DNA of 64,000 nucleotides from NCBI RefSeq assembly GCF_014066305.1, contig NW_023501036.1, forward strand, positions 879,501 to 943,500. The letters run 5' to 3'. Made by a program: the position numbers and the translations under genes. The notes under the pieces are model-generated. The model saw only the letters and a list, made by a program, of their open reading frames with translations, was not told the DNA's origin and did not search any database. Of this stretch, positions 37,256 through 49,611 are shown piece after piece. This stretch comes from Letharia columbiana. Lineage: Eukaryota > Ascomycota > Lecanoromycetes > Lecanorales > Parmeliaceae. Position 1 is the stretch's first letter, and each line of letters starts with the position of its first letter.

Positions 37256-37332
37256 CCTCGCTGTCGACTACCTCGCTGTCGACTACCTCGCTGTCGACTA
37301 CCTCGCTATCAACTACCTCGCTATTCGCCTCG
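37256..37332. repeat. 15-bp tandem repeat, five units
   Basis: CTCGCTGTCGACTAC repeats five times; the last units carry transitions. On the minus strand it reads as repeated SEVVD, part of a 95-codon open frame (37,056-37,343) that I do not regard as a gene. Confidence 0.9.
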
Positions 37333-37362
37333 TATAGCCCCACCTCTTTCGGCCCTACTCCG

Positions 37363-37481
37363 GCTATGTGCGGGGTTTATATCTTATACGACTAGCGGCC
37401 GCGCGGAAGCTAATCGGATTTGAAGGGGTATACATGTATTAAAAGGGGGTGTATATGTATAAAAAGAAGATATACGTATAT
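37363..37481 (-). repeat. Right terminal inverted repeat of the 633-bp element
   Basis: This is the mate of 36849-36967. Confidence 0.88.
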
Positions 37482-40326
37482 TATATTCCTTAAATAAAAG
37501 AAAGAATAATATCGCGCTTAAGAAGATATTCTTATAGACTATAACGGCGATTATATCTATCAAATACTACTATTAAACGATAATATTATATATTTATCGA
37601 AAGTTATATAGAGTAAAGAAAAGAATAAACTCTTACTCGATTTAAAATCTCTCTAATTATTAAATAATCTAGTTATAAAGAGAAATATACCTAAATCTAT
37701 AATATCTTCCTTAGCTAGAATTTTTTTTTCTATAAATATAATAAATATAAATAAACTTATTTAGTTATTTAGACTTATTTTAAGACCTTCGAAGTCTATA
37801 ATAACTTCTTTCGATTTCGATATAAATATTTCTATTATTATATCTTTATCTACCCCTATAATATAAGATAATATATCTTTATATTTTAATTATCCTTACT
37901 TAATCCCGCGAAATCTCTTTTTAAACTCTCTTATACTTTATACTATAGTTATTTAAGTCGTAAATATAAAGCTATATAAATCGAAGACCTATAAAAAGAT
38001 TACGATAAATAATTCTTTTTATAAATAATAAAAAGATAATATAATCGAAGAATTCGTATCGCTGGAAGAGAATAATATCTAAACTCTTATTAACTTATTC
38101 TATAAATATACTACACTTTATAATAGATAAGTTTATACTTTAAAATAAAAATCTAACGATAAAATTACTCGCTATAAAACTCGCTAAATAATATATAATT
38201 TTAAATAACGCGAAGACTTAGATTATAATAAAATCTTTATCTTAATAATTAAGTTTATATTCTATAAGACTATCTTTATCTTAATTACTATTAAAGATTA
38301 AAATCTAAAATAAATAAATATTAAAATTATTTTTCTCTATAAAGATATCGAAGAGAAGATCTATATAGAATAATCTATCGATTTTATCTTAGAGAAATAT
38401 CTTCGATAAATTTATAAGCTTAATAAGATACTCTATAATTTAAAGTAGTCCTTATATATATAATATAATACCTTTATTAACTATATATAAGAAATCGATT
38501 TTATTCTTATTAATATTAATTATAATATATTTACTAATCTTAATATTAATACTATTATCATCGTTTATATAAATAATATTCTTATTACTAATCCTTTCTA
38601 ATCTAATATTTAATAAATTAAGAATATATTTAATATTAAGTTTAAAATAAGCGATTTAGATCTCTATAACTACTATTTAGATATAATTATAATTTATAAT
38701 TATATTAATTAAATATTATATTTAAATTAATTAGTCTATATCGAATAATTCTTTAAATATTATAAAATATAAAAATTTAAGTTATAATTTACTTCTATAA
38801 AGACTAGCGCGTAATTACTTTCTATTAAAAATAATTATATAATATTTACTAAGTTACTAAAAACTTATTAATTAACTATTAAATCTCTTATATACGCTAT
38901 ACTAGATATAAAGCTAAATATTATATTCGCTATATTAGTAATCTTATAATATTTTATAAATCTTATCGAAGCTTATTACGCGGCTATTAAGCGTATCTTT
39001 TAATATCTTTTAATAATTATTTATTAATATCTTATTTATAAAGATTCGCTTTAAGATCTAATTAATTATATTAATTTTAATTAAATTAATAATTATAATA
39101 CTCGTAAATTAATTTTAAATTATATTTATAATCTAAAGAGTAAGATAATTAATTAATCTTTTAAGCGATAAAATATTATTATATTATTTATCTATAAGAC
39201 TAAATTTATTAATTAAATTTAAATTATAAAAAAAGTTATTTAACTTCGAGAATTACTTAGTTAAACTCGTCTTAACGAATTACTCTAAATAATTATTATC
39301 TTTAATAATAACTAAGATATAATTATTCTAATAAAGAATTTTTAATATTATAATCGTATTAAGTATATTAATATCTAATATTATTAAATATATAATTAAA
39401 TTACTAACGATAATATAGATTTTAAATATATTTTCACTAATAAATAAATAATTAATAGACTTATTAAAGCCCTATATAGAGATAAATTTAAGCTCTTTTA
39501 AAAATTTATTAATCTAAAACCTCGTCTATAGAATAATTATTTCTTATATCTTAGCGATATACTTATTATTAAGAAAAAGTTAACTTTAATATCTTAAGAG
39601 ATAAATAAATTATTATTAAGAAAGAGTTAACTTCAACACCTTAAGGGGTAAATAAATTATTATCAAGAAAGAGTTAATTTTAATACCTTAAGAGGTGGAT
39701 GAATTTTAGATGAATTAAGTCTTTCGATATTACTATTTATATAGAAGCCTACTTCTAATTAATCTCTATACCTCAAATAATCTACTTAAATTATTCATCG
39801 AGCCGCTATATTAAACTTAATACTCTGCGAATTTATTATTTTATATCGAAATAGCTATTTCTTTAACGCTATTACTACTACCGCTATTAAATCTTTAAAA
39901 CTCTTTTAAAACGTCTTTACCTATACCTTATCCCATTAATATACTATATATAAAATATATATTACTACTATATCGCTAAGAATTAGATATTCAAAATATG
40001 ATATAGTCGTTTTTAGATTTCAACTTTTTATATTATCTACTCTATTATAGACGTTATAAACTTTTAGTCTTTAATTAATCGATCTTTAATATATACTAAG
40101 TAAACTGGAAATAAAATTTTCAAAAAACCGCTTTTTAACAAAAAAAAAAAAAAAATGGAATTTTTTGTATAGGGTGGAAGGAATTTTCCCATACATATGC
40201 TCTCTTCACCTTTATTACTTAGCGTTCGGATATAGTTATTTACTTAAATAGAAGAGATAGAAGAGTAAGAATATTTTTTCGTTTTTCTACTTATTTAATT
40301 CGAGCTATATTTTAAATATATAAGAG

Positions 40327-40465
40327 TATCGAAATATATTATCTAATTAAATTAAAAGGTTGGTCGAGGCGAGAAAGGTTTACTAAGACTTAGCGACATA
40401 TATATTCGTAATACTCTCTGCAGTTAGATCTAATTAATTAAGTATTTTATCTACTACTTTTAATA
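40327..40465 (+). repeat. 3' LTR of fragment B (139-bp family)
   Basis: Exactly 139 bases, in the opposite orientation to the Copia A LTRs, as expected for a plus-strand element. It joins directly to the second part of Copia D's 3' LTR. Confidence 0.85.
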
Positions 40466-40599
40466 GTAACTCTTAACGTCTTAATAGTTATATAACTGCG
40501 TTATATAATATATCTTAACGCGCTTATAATAAGTCGCTCTTTTCTTTTATAGAACTCTATAGTTAATATAACTAAGTATTCTATTTTCATATTTTAATA
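40466..40599 (+). repeat. Second part of the split 3' LTR of Copia D
   Basis: GTAACTCTTAACGTC through CATATTTTAATA matches 27,725-27,858. The first 10 bases of this LTR are at 35105-35114. About 8-10 bases are missing at the junction. Confidence 0.8.
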
Positions 40600-42302
40600 A
40601 AATCGATAGCGTCTAAAATCTCGCTAATAAAATATATATTAAAAAAAAAAATTTTTTATTAAGTATATCTATAATATAACTAATATTAAAGATAATAATC
40701 TTATATATATAAATTTTTAAATTTATTTAAAAGACTTTATCTTAAAATAATAATTTAATAAACTTATTAATAATAATAAGCGTTTTATTAAGCTTAATAA
40801 TAAATTTTATAAATAAAAATAATTATTTATTAAATAATTTAAGATATTTATTAATATAGCTATTAAATCGATTTTTAAGAAATATTATATACTTCGTAAT
40901 ATTAGTAATTATTGTTGAAAGTAGTAGGTGGAACACTTGATTGATTAGATCTAACTGCAGAGAGCATCACGAATACATGTGTCGCCAAGCCTCGGCAAAC
41001 CTTCCTCGCCTCGGCTAACCTTTTAATTCAGTTAGGTAACACATTTCGACAATTATAGAGAATCTTAAAAATATATTTAATAAATTTTATAAGTAGTAAA
41101 AGATATTAAGTTTATAAATATTAGTAATTAAATTAATATTATTTATAATAATCTTAATTTCAATTTTAGATAAAACATTAGATATTCTAAAAAAAGTATA
41201 AAATTATAGAAATTTCTTATTAAACTTAATAATTTTAAATATAATTAATAAATATATACAAATAGATATAGAGTAGAAAGAAGTATAGATATTAAAAATA
41301 CTTCTAAATCTTAAATAAATAAATTATTTTAATTTATTAATAGTAATAGAGATAATTATAATTAATTATAATCTTAATAATAATAAAATTCTAGATTTAA
41401 TTAGTAATTTTTTTATAATCGCTAATTTTATTAATCTTATTATTTATCTTTTTCTTATTATTTTAATAATATAAATATTTATTTAAATTAATAGTAGTAG
41501 AATTTTAATTAATATAATTAGTAATTAAATTTACAATATTAATTTTATTTATTTGAGACTCGATAATCTTTTTAAATTATTACTTTATTAAATAAGTTTT
41601 TAAATTCTTAATCTTTATTAGAAAAAAGTTTTCTAAAAAAGAAAAATCGCGATAATTAAGCTTTTTTAAATTAAGGTTTTTAAAGATTTTAATAATAGTA
41701 ATATCTAAAAGTATTCACTTATTAAGCTTTTATTAATAAGAATAAAAAATTTTATTAGTATAAAGAAAATAATATTTAAAAAGAACATATTAAAATTAAG
41801 TTATTATACTTCGCGAATAAAGATTAATAATAAAATAAAATATATTATAGTACTATTAATTACTCGCTAAATTTTTATAATAAAGAATTCGCGAGTTTTA
41901 TAGAATTTAAAACTTATTATTATTTTTATAAAGATATCTTTTTATTTAAAATAAAGCTTTATAAATATCTTTATATAGATTATTTAAGGAAGTTTAATAT
42001 TATCTAAATTAATAATAATGAAATATTATTATTAAAAGCGTCGCTAAAAGATTCTTTAAAGAAAATCTTAAAAATAGGTAAATTCGACATTTCGAGTAAG
42101 AATCTTAATTTAAGATTTATATTTTATAATTAGAATTATATCTACGTAGAATTTTATCTAATATTAAAAAAAGAAATTAATAATTTATATTTAAATATAG
42201 ATTATAGTTTAAAAGCTTCTTATTCAAAATTAAGATTATTAAAATAGTTTTATTTTTAAAAATTTATAAAGTAGATATTAATAAGTATAAAATCGATAAA
42301 TA
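40600..42302 (+). pseudogene. Host relic G, fragment 3: zinc-finger-like and protease-like remnants
   Basis: Apart from the solo LTR, this is RIPped plus-strand coding sequence. Near 41,900 it reads YYYFYKDIFLFKIKLYKYLY, which would be a C2H2-type finger if Tyr replaces Cys and His, the usual RIP outcome. The frame continues to 42,302 and, after Copia C, at 49,444. Family uncertain; retroelement gag/protease is my best guess. Confidence 0.4.
40913..41051. mobile_element. Solo 139-bp LTR, nearly unmutated
   Basis: It runs from TGTTGAAAGTAGTAGGTGGA to CACATTTCGACA, with the duplication ATTAT on both sides (40908-40912, 41052-41056). It is the reference copy for the Copia A/B LTR family. It lies in fully RIPped DNA but keeps most CpA/TpG, either because it is young or because it is too short to be RIPped efficiently. 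Confidence 0.92.
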
Positions 42303-42455
42303 TATTAAAATATGAAGGTAGGACACTTAGTTGTATTAACTATAGAGTTCTATAAAAGAAAAGAGCGACTTAACACGGATACGCTAAGGCGTGTCATGTG
42401 ACGTAGTCACGTGACCGCCAAGACGCTAAGAATCACATAATCCGAATTTCAACAC
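42303..42455 (-). repeat. 3' LTR of Copia C
   Basis: Well preserved. On the coding strand it runs TGTTGAAATTCGGATTATG to CCTACCTTCATATTTTAATA. It contains TCATGTGACGTAGTCACGTG, a near-perfect palindrome. Confidence 0.88.
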
Positions 42456-45400
42456 TCCCCTTCGCACATATCCTTTTATAAGCGAAACCTAGTGAATACG
42501 AAGTTTAATATTAATAATATTAAAACTGAGTAGGTAAGATAAGACTAGCGCCGGATAGTAAGAGTAAATCAATATCGAATAATTAAGGTGAGTTAGTACC
42601 GGGTAATTAGCGTAAAAACACACCCCTTATATCTCTACCCCTCCCTTACGAATTAAATTAAAAAGTATAAGGTTTAAAGTTCGCGACGTTTAAAATAGAA
42701 TAAGTAAAGTAAAAAGTCGAAATCTGAAAACGACTATATTAAACTATAGCCCCTATTTAAATATAACTTAAATTTTACTTTTTTATCAAAAAACGGTTTT
42801 TTGAAAATTTTATTTTTAAGCCATTTAGTGTATATCAAAAATCGATTAATTTAAGACTGGAGAATATATATAAGAATAGCTAAATAAAATAATTAGAAGA
42901 AATTCTTCTAGCTATATATCGCCGGCTATAAAATTCCTATAGAGATTATTTTAGATAATTAATTCTTAGTAATAGTGGTTATAATAGTAGTAATTTAAAG
43001 ATATAATATTTGAGATATTAATAACGAGTAGATATAAGTTCTTTAAAAGAATTTTAGAAGTTTTAGTAATAATAGCGGTAATAGCGCTAAAGAAATAGCT
43101 ATTTCGATATAAAATAGCGAGTTTATAGAGTATTAAGCTTAATATAGCGACTTAATAAACGATTTAAATTAATTATTTATAATACGAGAATTAATAAAAT
43201 AGCTCCTCTAAAGAAAGTAATTTTCTTATATTAAAACTATTAAGCTATAATTATAGATAATATTTTAACTCGATAAATTAATAAAAACTTTTAAATTTAT
43301 TCTTATAGAGGGTCTTAATAAGATCGTTAACTATCTATCGATCGATAAAAATATATTTTAGAGTGACGTTTTTAGTAATAACTTATTTTCATATATAGTA
43401 ATATTAAATATTAATATATTTAATATAAGTATAGAATTAGAGGTTTTTAGCTAGTATTATAACGCCTTAATTATTATAAAAGATAACTATCGCTTACGCT
43501 TATTTATTATTAGAATTAAGCTAATTTAATAAATTATATAATTAAACTACTTTCTTAATAACTTATATTTAATCGATATATTTAGTTTTATAAATCGAAA
43601 GCGCTATAATAAGTTATCGCTTCGATAATTAATTAATAATCTTATTACTAATATTAAATATATACTTAGATATTAAGCGATAAATATCTTAATTACTAAT
43701 CTAATCGATATTAGTATAATTATTTAAAAGTTTTAGGTCTTCTCTAAAAACGAGTTAATAGTTAACGATTTATCTAAAATAGCGAAAAATCCGCTTAATC
43801 GCTTTTTAATAGACTTCGTTAGGATTTAAATTATATCGAAATATTATCGAGATCGCGAATATAATATTTAATCTTATATTAAGTATTATATATATTAATA
43901 ATCTTATTACTAATTAATACTTAATATAAGAGACTTCGAAGATCTAAAAGTCCTCTTCGAATATCTAATATCTTTCGATATTTATAAGAGTAAATATATC
44001 TTTAAATTCTCATATACTATATTTAGTAAGAAACTTTTTAATATATTTTATTTAATTAAGTTAAATAATATAGTTAATATAATTTTTAATAATAGTTATA
44101 TCTAGATAATAAGTATATAATTTTAAATTAGTTATTTCGAAGTAATTATTAAGCTTATCTTTAATATCTTAAATTTCTACTTTATCGAAGTTAACTAAAA
44201 AAATATTATTTATATAAATTATAATAATTATAATATTATTAGTAAAGATTAAGAAATTAGCTATAATAGATTTAAAGTCTAATTCTTTTAGATATATAGA
44301 GAGGATATTATATTAGATTCTCGAGGATTACTTTAGACTATATAGCGTTTTCTTTAATTTATATATCTTATACTTATTACTCGTTTTAAAGTTTATAAAT
44401 TATATTATATAAATAATTTCCTTTATATTATTATAGAGAAAAACGATTTTAATATTTATTTATTTTAATTTTTAATTAAGAGCTATTATTAAAGTAAAGA
44501 TCGCTTTATAATTCTAGACTTAACTATAAAGACGAAAGTCTTATTAAAATTTATATCTTCGCGTTATTTAAAATTACGAATTATTTATCGAGCTTTATAT
44601 CGTATAATCTCCTCTATAAAACCTCGCTTAAGTTTATAAATCTATTTATTATCTAGAGTATATATATTTAAAAATAAATCTATTAAAATTTAAATATTAT
44701 TAACTATAAGAAAGTTAACTTCTTTTTATATAATAAATTTCTATTTTATTTTTTAATATCTATTTATTATTATCTTTTAATAGATTTAAGACTTAAATAG
44801 TTTAAAAGTATTAGCTTTAGCTAAAAAAGTAAGTAAATCTAATAAAAGATTATAATAAATTTTAAGAATTTTATATCGCTTAGATTACTTTAAGAGAGAT
44901 TATTAATTAATTATAGACTTAATTATAGGCCTTATTAAGGCTTATAAAGCTATTAAGATAAATCTTATAAGCATATTTTCACTTAAAATTTTAAATAATT
45001 CTAATTCTATTCCCTTTAGATATATCTATAAAGATATTTATAGCGATATCTATAATAGAGGTATCTATAAAGATACTTCTCTAACGAAGATTTATATAAT
45101 AATAATAATTTTTTTTCTAACGGCTTTAGTTAGAGTAATTATCACTTCGATAAATATTTCTTATCTTATTCTTTTTAAGACTCTCTTCTCTAAAATTAAT
45201 ATTAAAGAGATAATTAATAGCTTATATATAATCTTTTCTAGCGTATTTATATAACGCTTATTTTTATTTTTAAATAGATTTTAATTATTAATCTCTCTTT
45301 TTTAGCGAGATTAAATTTAAATAAAATAGATTTAAAAAAATATTATTAATCTAAATTATATTTAAATAAATCTAAATTTTATTATTTAGTATTAATATAT

Positions 45401-48400
45401 AATAAAATTAATTAGCTTTATAATTAATTAAGCGCTTTTTATAGATATAATTTTTATATTTAATTTAATCGATATTTAATAGATATATTTAATAGAAACT
45501 AATTTATTCAATAATTCGAAAATATGAAATATTAGATAAATAATTTATAAAGGCCTTATAAGAGATAATATTTCTTTTTAATATCGATTATAGATTGCGT
45601 AGATAATTAGAAGCTTACGCGAATTTCGATTAATACTTTTATAATAGCTTACTCTCTTTAAGTATAGCGCTAGCCTTACTTTATATCATTTAATTAAAAT
45701 ATTCGAATTTATTATTTATTTAGAGGTTATTAGATATAATATTTTTTTAGATAATTCCTTTAATAAGTCGAAAGATATATATATTATAATTATTATACTC
45801 GAAATTATAGTTATTACGAAATCTAATATAAATATAATTTCTATATTTAATTTAATTTAGAAAAAACTTAAATATCGTAAAGATTATAAGATTATTTTTA
45901 TTAGAAAATAAGAATATAGTAAAACGAAATATTTTATCGTTTAGAAAGATTGCTATTTATTTATAACTATTATAAAAAATAGAGAAAGACTCTTAAAGAT
46001 TATTATAGATTAGATTATTCTCTTAATAATTTAACGTTATATAACGCTTATATAATTTAATTTTTATATTAATAATACTATATAATTCGTATATATTCTT
46101 AAAGAGTAAAATAAATAAGTTTATTTTAATATATATTTTAATTAATTTTTTAAGATTTTAGACCCTTAAGTAATTATAACGAGCGTATTATATATATAAG
46201 ATTTTTTTATTAATTTAAGAATCTAGAGTATTAGCGAATAAGAATAAGAATAAGAATTTAGATATAGATATAAATATAATAGATTTATTATAGATAGAGA
46301 TATTTTTATTAATAATTATTAAATATATAAGAGTCTCTATTTATATATCTAATATATAAAAATAATTATATTAACGTTTAAAAATAATATTATATTCTTC
46401 TACTTTAATATCTTCGAGTATAAACTATAGCGAATAATTTTAATTTTTAAGTTATCTTTAAGAAATTAGATTAAAGCTACTATTAGAAATATATTAAATA
46501 TCTTCTATATATAAAATTTATTTACTTTTAAAATCTTTATATTTAAATTTAATACATTTAAAATCTATAGCTATAGTTAAGCTATTAACTCTATTAATTA
46601 GATAATATAATTTAAATAGAATAAAGATTTAAAAGATTAAGAAGTTATAATTAATATATTAAGTATAGATATTATTAATAAATTATAGATATAATAATAT
46701 AATAATTATAAATACCGAAGAAGTTTAAGCTATAATCTTTAAATTCTTTTTAATAAAAAAATAATAGACTTAATTTTATAAGAATTAAGAATTAATAATA
46801 AGATATATAATATTCTCTAAATTAGAGTTAATATATATTATAAAACTATATATTATTATTAGCTAGATATACGCTATAGTAGCCTTAATACTATTAAACT
46901 AATAATTAATAATAAACTTATTAATTTAATTATTTTTATTTTTATCTTTATTACTCGAGCTAGAGAAATTATTATTATTACTTCTCTTATTATTATCTTT
47001 ATTATTATAATTATCGCGATCTTCGCGATCGCTATAATCTCTCCTATTATTATTATTATTTTATTTCTTAAACTCGAGATATAGAGTAATATATTCGATA
47101 TTATTATATTAGTCTTTTTTATAATAATTATAATATTTATAAATTTAAATATAAATATAAAAGTTTCTAATATAGACCTTTTATTAAATCTTATATTCGA
47201 TAATTTCGTTAGCGATAATTAACGCAATAACGCTCTACGAGTTATATATAAAGAATTTATTAATTAATATAATTAGTATATAAGTTTTAATGCTAATTAA
47301 GTTAATAAGATTAATTATAATATTAATAAATTAAGTAATCGCGTAATTTAGATCGAATTTTATAATATTATTATTCTTAAAGACATCGTAATTTTAATTA
47401 TATTATTTATAATATAAATTATATAAAAAATTTAAGTCTAAATAAAAGCGATAAATCTTTTAATTCTTATCGAACTTTAGCTTTAAGAATAAATTATCGA
47501 ATTTATTTAAAATCTCTATAAATCTATTAGCGTAGAATTAAGAGTTATTATTACATCTTATAAAAGTAATATTATTTATCTTTTTAAATATAAAATTAAG
47601 AATACTTAAGCCTTAAGACTTAAATTTATTTAGAGTTTTCTAAACTTTTTTAACGTTAATCTTATTTTTAATCTTAGAATATAAGTTTTTTTTATAGCGC
47701 GATTTTAGTATAATATAGATTTAATCTTATATCTATAGCTAGTTATTAATTTAAATTTTAATAATAATAGTATTAATAATTAACTTTATATAATCTTTTT
47801 TAATATAGCGTTATAATCTAAATAGCTTTAATTTATTCTTAAATTATTATTTTTAGATTTAATAATTAAAGATATCTTTAAACTTATCGATATTATCGAG
47901 ATAACTTAAAGAGGTTAAGATTTTAAGCTTCTCGAAAGATATAATATTTAGAAGCTTAATAAGCTCTCTTTATTAGAGAATAAGCTAAATAAGCTAAATA
48001 AATTAAATAAGCTTACTTTATTAAAGTTTAAGCTTAAAAATAAAGTTTATATATTAATAAGGCTTAAAGAAATAATTAAAGTAAATAATATCGATAAAAT
48101 TAAACGCGCTTAGAGATTAAAGAGATTTTCGTTAAAGATTAACTCTAATAGAGATTTAGAGGTTAATTATCTTAATATTAAGTTAGAATTAATAAGAAAG
48201 CTTAATATATATTTATTCTCGCTATTAAAATATCTCTTATAGTATATTAGAGATTTAAATATATAAAAAAAGTCTCGCTAAGTTTTAAAATTAGCTCGAT
48301 ATAGCTTAAATCTTTATTTATAAAGATTTATTATTTATTAATACTTAAAATAGCGAATAGTATTCTATTAAGAAATTAAGTAATTAATAAATTTTAGAGA

Positions 48401-49286
48401 TATTAGAGTAGTCTAAGAACGTTATAATAATATAGATTTATCTCTTATATATAGATATAATACTATATTATTAGAATTATATTAGCTATCTTAATAGCTA
48501 AAAGCTTTAATTATCTTCTCTAAAATTAATTTAATTAAAGTTCGAGATCGAGATTAAGACCGATTATAAGATTATTTACTTACTATTAGAATATTTTACC
48601 TCTAAAATAAATACTTATATCGAGGCTTCTTTATAATAATAGAGATTTCTTTCTCCTTTCGCTTCCGAGGTTAGAATTTTTATTTTTTTAATTAATATAT
48701 CTTTATTAGCGATAATTAGAAATTATATAATTAGCGCTAAAGCTATAATTTTTTTTTTTAAATTATATTTCTTCTAGTAGTAGCTAAGATAACTAATTTC
48801 TAGTCTTTATTACGAATATTTTATAATTAAATAAATACGAAGTTTAAATACTCGCTATCTAATTCTTTAATATTTATAATATATAAATAAGAGCGTATTA
48901 TCTCTTTATTTAGCGTATTCTATATAGAAAAGCTAGTAATATTCTAGAGATCTTAATAATAATATAATTTAATTAATCGTATAACGATTTCGATAATCTC
49001 GACTAAATATAATATATCTTAGCTCGCTTTATATTATTTTAGTTAGAAAATAAAAGCGTCTAAGTGATAGCTTCTAGCCCTTAAATTATAGATAAATTAT
49101 AGCTATTTAAATCTAGAATAACTATTTTAAAATAAGAATTTCCTATATTAAGAAGATTAATAAAGCTTTCTATAATTATAGTTATCTTTATTATAATAGA
49201 TATAAATATTTAAAAATAATCGTAGCTATAGTAATAGATTATATTATTATTAAAATAGTTATTAAGTATAGTCTAGACTTATAATC
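42456..49286 (-). pseudogene. Copia C gag-pol remnants
   Basis: The 3' UTR at 42,456-42,870 keeps many CpA/TpG. The reverse transcriptase/RNase H region nearly matches Copia D, with its catalytic box near 44,215. The upstream part (47,000-49,280) is AT-rich with long asparagine-like runs on the minus strand where gag would lie. No intact frame. Confidence 0.65.
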
Positions 49287-49438
49287 TATTAAAATATAAA
49301 GATAGAATACTTAGTTATATTAACTATAGAGTTCTATAAAAGAAAAGAGCGACTTAATATAAGCGCGTTAAGGCGTATCACGTGACGTAGTCACGTGATC
49401 GCTAAGACGCTAAGAGTTATGTAATTCGAATTTCAATA
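49287..49438 (-). repeat. 5' LTR of Copia C
   Basis: This is 152 bases, more mutated than the 3' LTR, yet the palindrome TCACGTGACGTAGTCACGTG (49378 onward) is fully intact. Confidence 0.88.
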
Positions 49439-49443
49439 AAATA

Positions 49444-49611
49444 TATAATTATAAAGCTTTATTTTTTAAAAATTAATTTTTAAAATAAAAAAGCTCTTAT
49501 TTATCTTCGAAAAGAAGTTGATATTATTAATAACTTTTATATTAGAATATTAACTAATAACGATATTATTAACTTTAAAGATATTATTATTAATATTATT
49601 AATAAAAGTAT
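49444..49611 (+). pseudogene. Host relic G, fragment 4: retropepsin-like remnant
   Basis: The plus strand continues the frame broken by Copia C: ALIYLRKEVDIINNFYIRIL, then TNNDIINFKDIIINI. This resembles the C-terminal part of retropepsin-like domains (pattern REVHIVDN...GNDI). The frame goes on beyond MITE-3 when one AT is removed. Confidence 0.4.

Larger units (their letters stand above)
36849..37481. mobile_element. 633-bp un-RIPped element with 119-bp inverted repeats
   Basis: Terminal inverted repeats 36849-36967 and 37363-37481 share ATACATGTATACCCCTTCAA, ATCCGATTAGCTTCCGCGCG and GCCGCTAG. They are flanked by TA (36847-36848, 37482-37483), consistent with a Tc1/mariner-type target, though TA is uninformative in such AT-rich DNA. 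The interior keeps normal CpA/TpG levels, so it arrived after RIP acted on fragment B. It holds a 15-bp tandem repeat and no recognisable transposase. It is probably non-autonomous. Confidence 0.8.
36562..40326 (+). pseudogene. Fragment B: 5'-truncated Copia (A family)
   Basis: Plus-strand copy of the Copia A family starting within the integrase region, interrupted by the 633-bp TIR element. Reverse transcriptase and RNase H remnants cover about 38,200-39,530 (the mutated YVDD box is followed by ILITNPF near 38,575). Three tandem units of about 53 bases (AAGAAAGAGTTAA...CTTAAG) lie at 39,560-39,720, against two in Copia A. The 3' LTR follows. There is no 5' LTR. Confidence 0.7.
27705..40599 (+). 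mobile_element. Copia element D, plus strand, with two nested insertions
   Basis: The 5' LTR is 27705-27858 (154 bases) with the GATTATAAGCTTA primer-site relic right after it. The 3' LTR is split: 35105-35114, then 40466-40599 after insertion of fragment B. Flanks AAATC (27700-27704) and AAATC (40600-40604) prove a single insertion. Without insertions it is about 6.5 kb. The plus strand reads as a Copia polyprotein; the reverse transcriptase YVDD box has become YINN at 32303-32314, and RNase H follows to about 33,300. The nucleotide match to Copia C is close in this region, so they are one family. Confidence 0.82.
42303..49438 (-). mobile_element. Copia element C, full length, minus strand
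   Basis: The 7.1-kb element has LTRs 49287-49438 (5' in coding sense) and 42303-42455 (3'), flanked by AAATA on both sides (42298-42302, 49439-49443). The primer-site relic GATTATAAGTCT abuts the 5' LTR (49286-49275), and a purine tract GAAGGGGAG precedes the 3' LTR (42464-42456). Minus-strand coding remnants run gag (zinc-knuckle-like stretch near 47,150), integrase, then reverse transcriptase and RNase H (about 44,700-43,200). Nothing is open. It inserted into host relic G. Confidence 0.88.

Noticed and set aside
37056..37343. 95-codon minus-strand open frame with SEVVD repeats
   Set aside because: It is produced by the 15-bp tandem repeat within the 633-bp TIR element; there is no known domain and no coding context.
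17055..40326. One large inverted duplication formed by Copia A and fragment B
   Set aside because: The Copia parts are inverted but the R3 copies beside them are in the same orientation, so no single inversion or duplication explains both.
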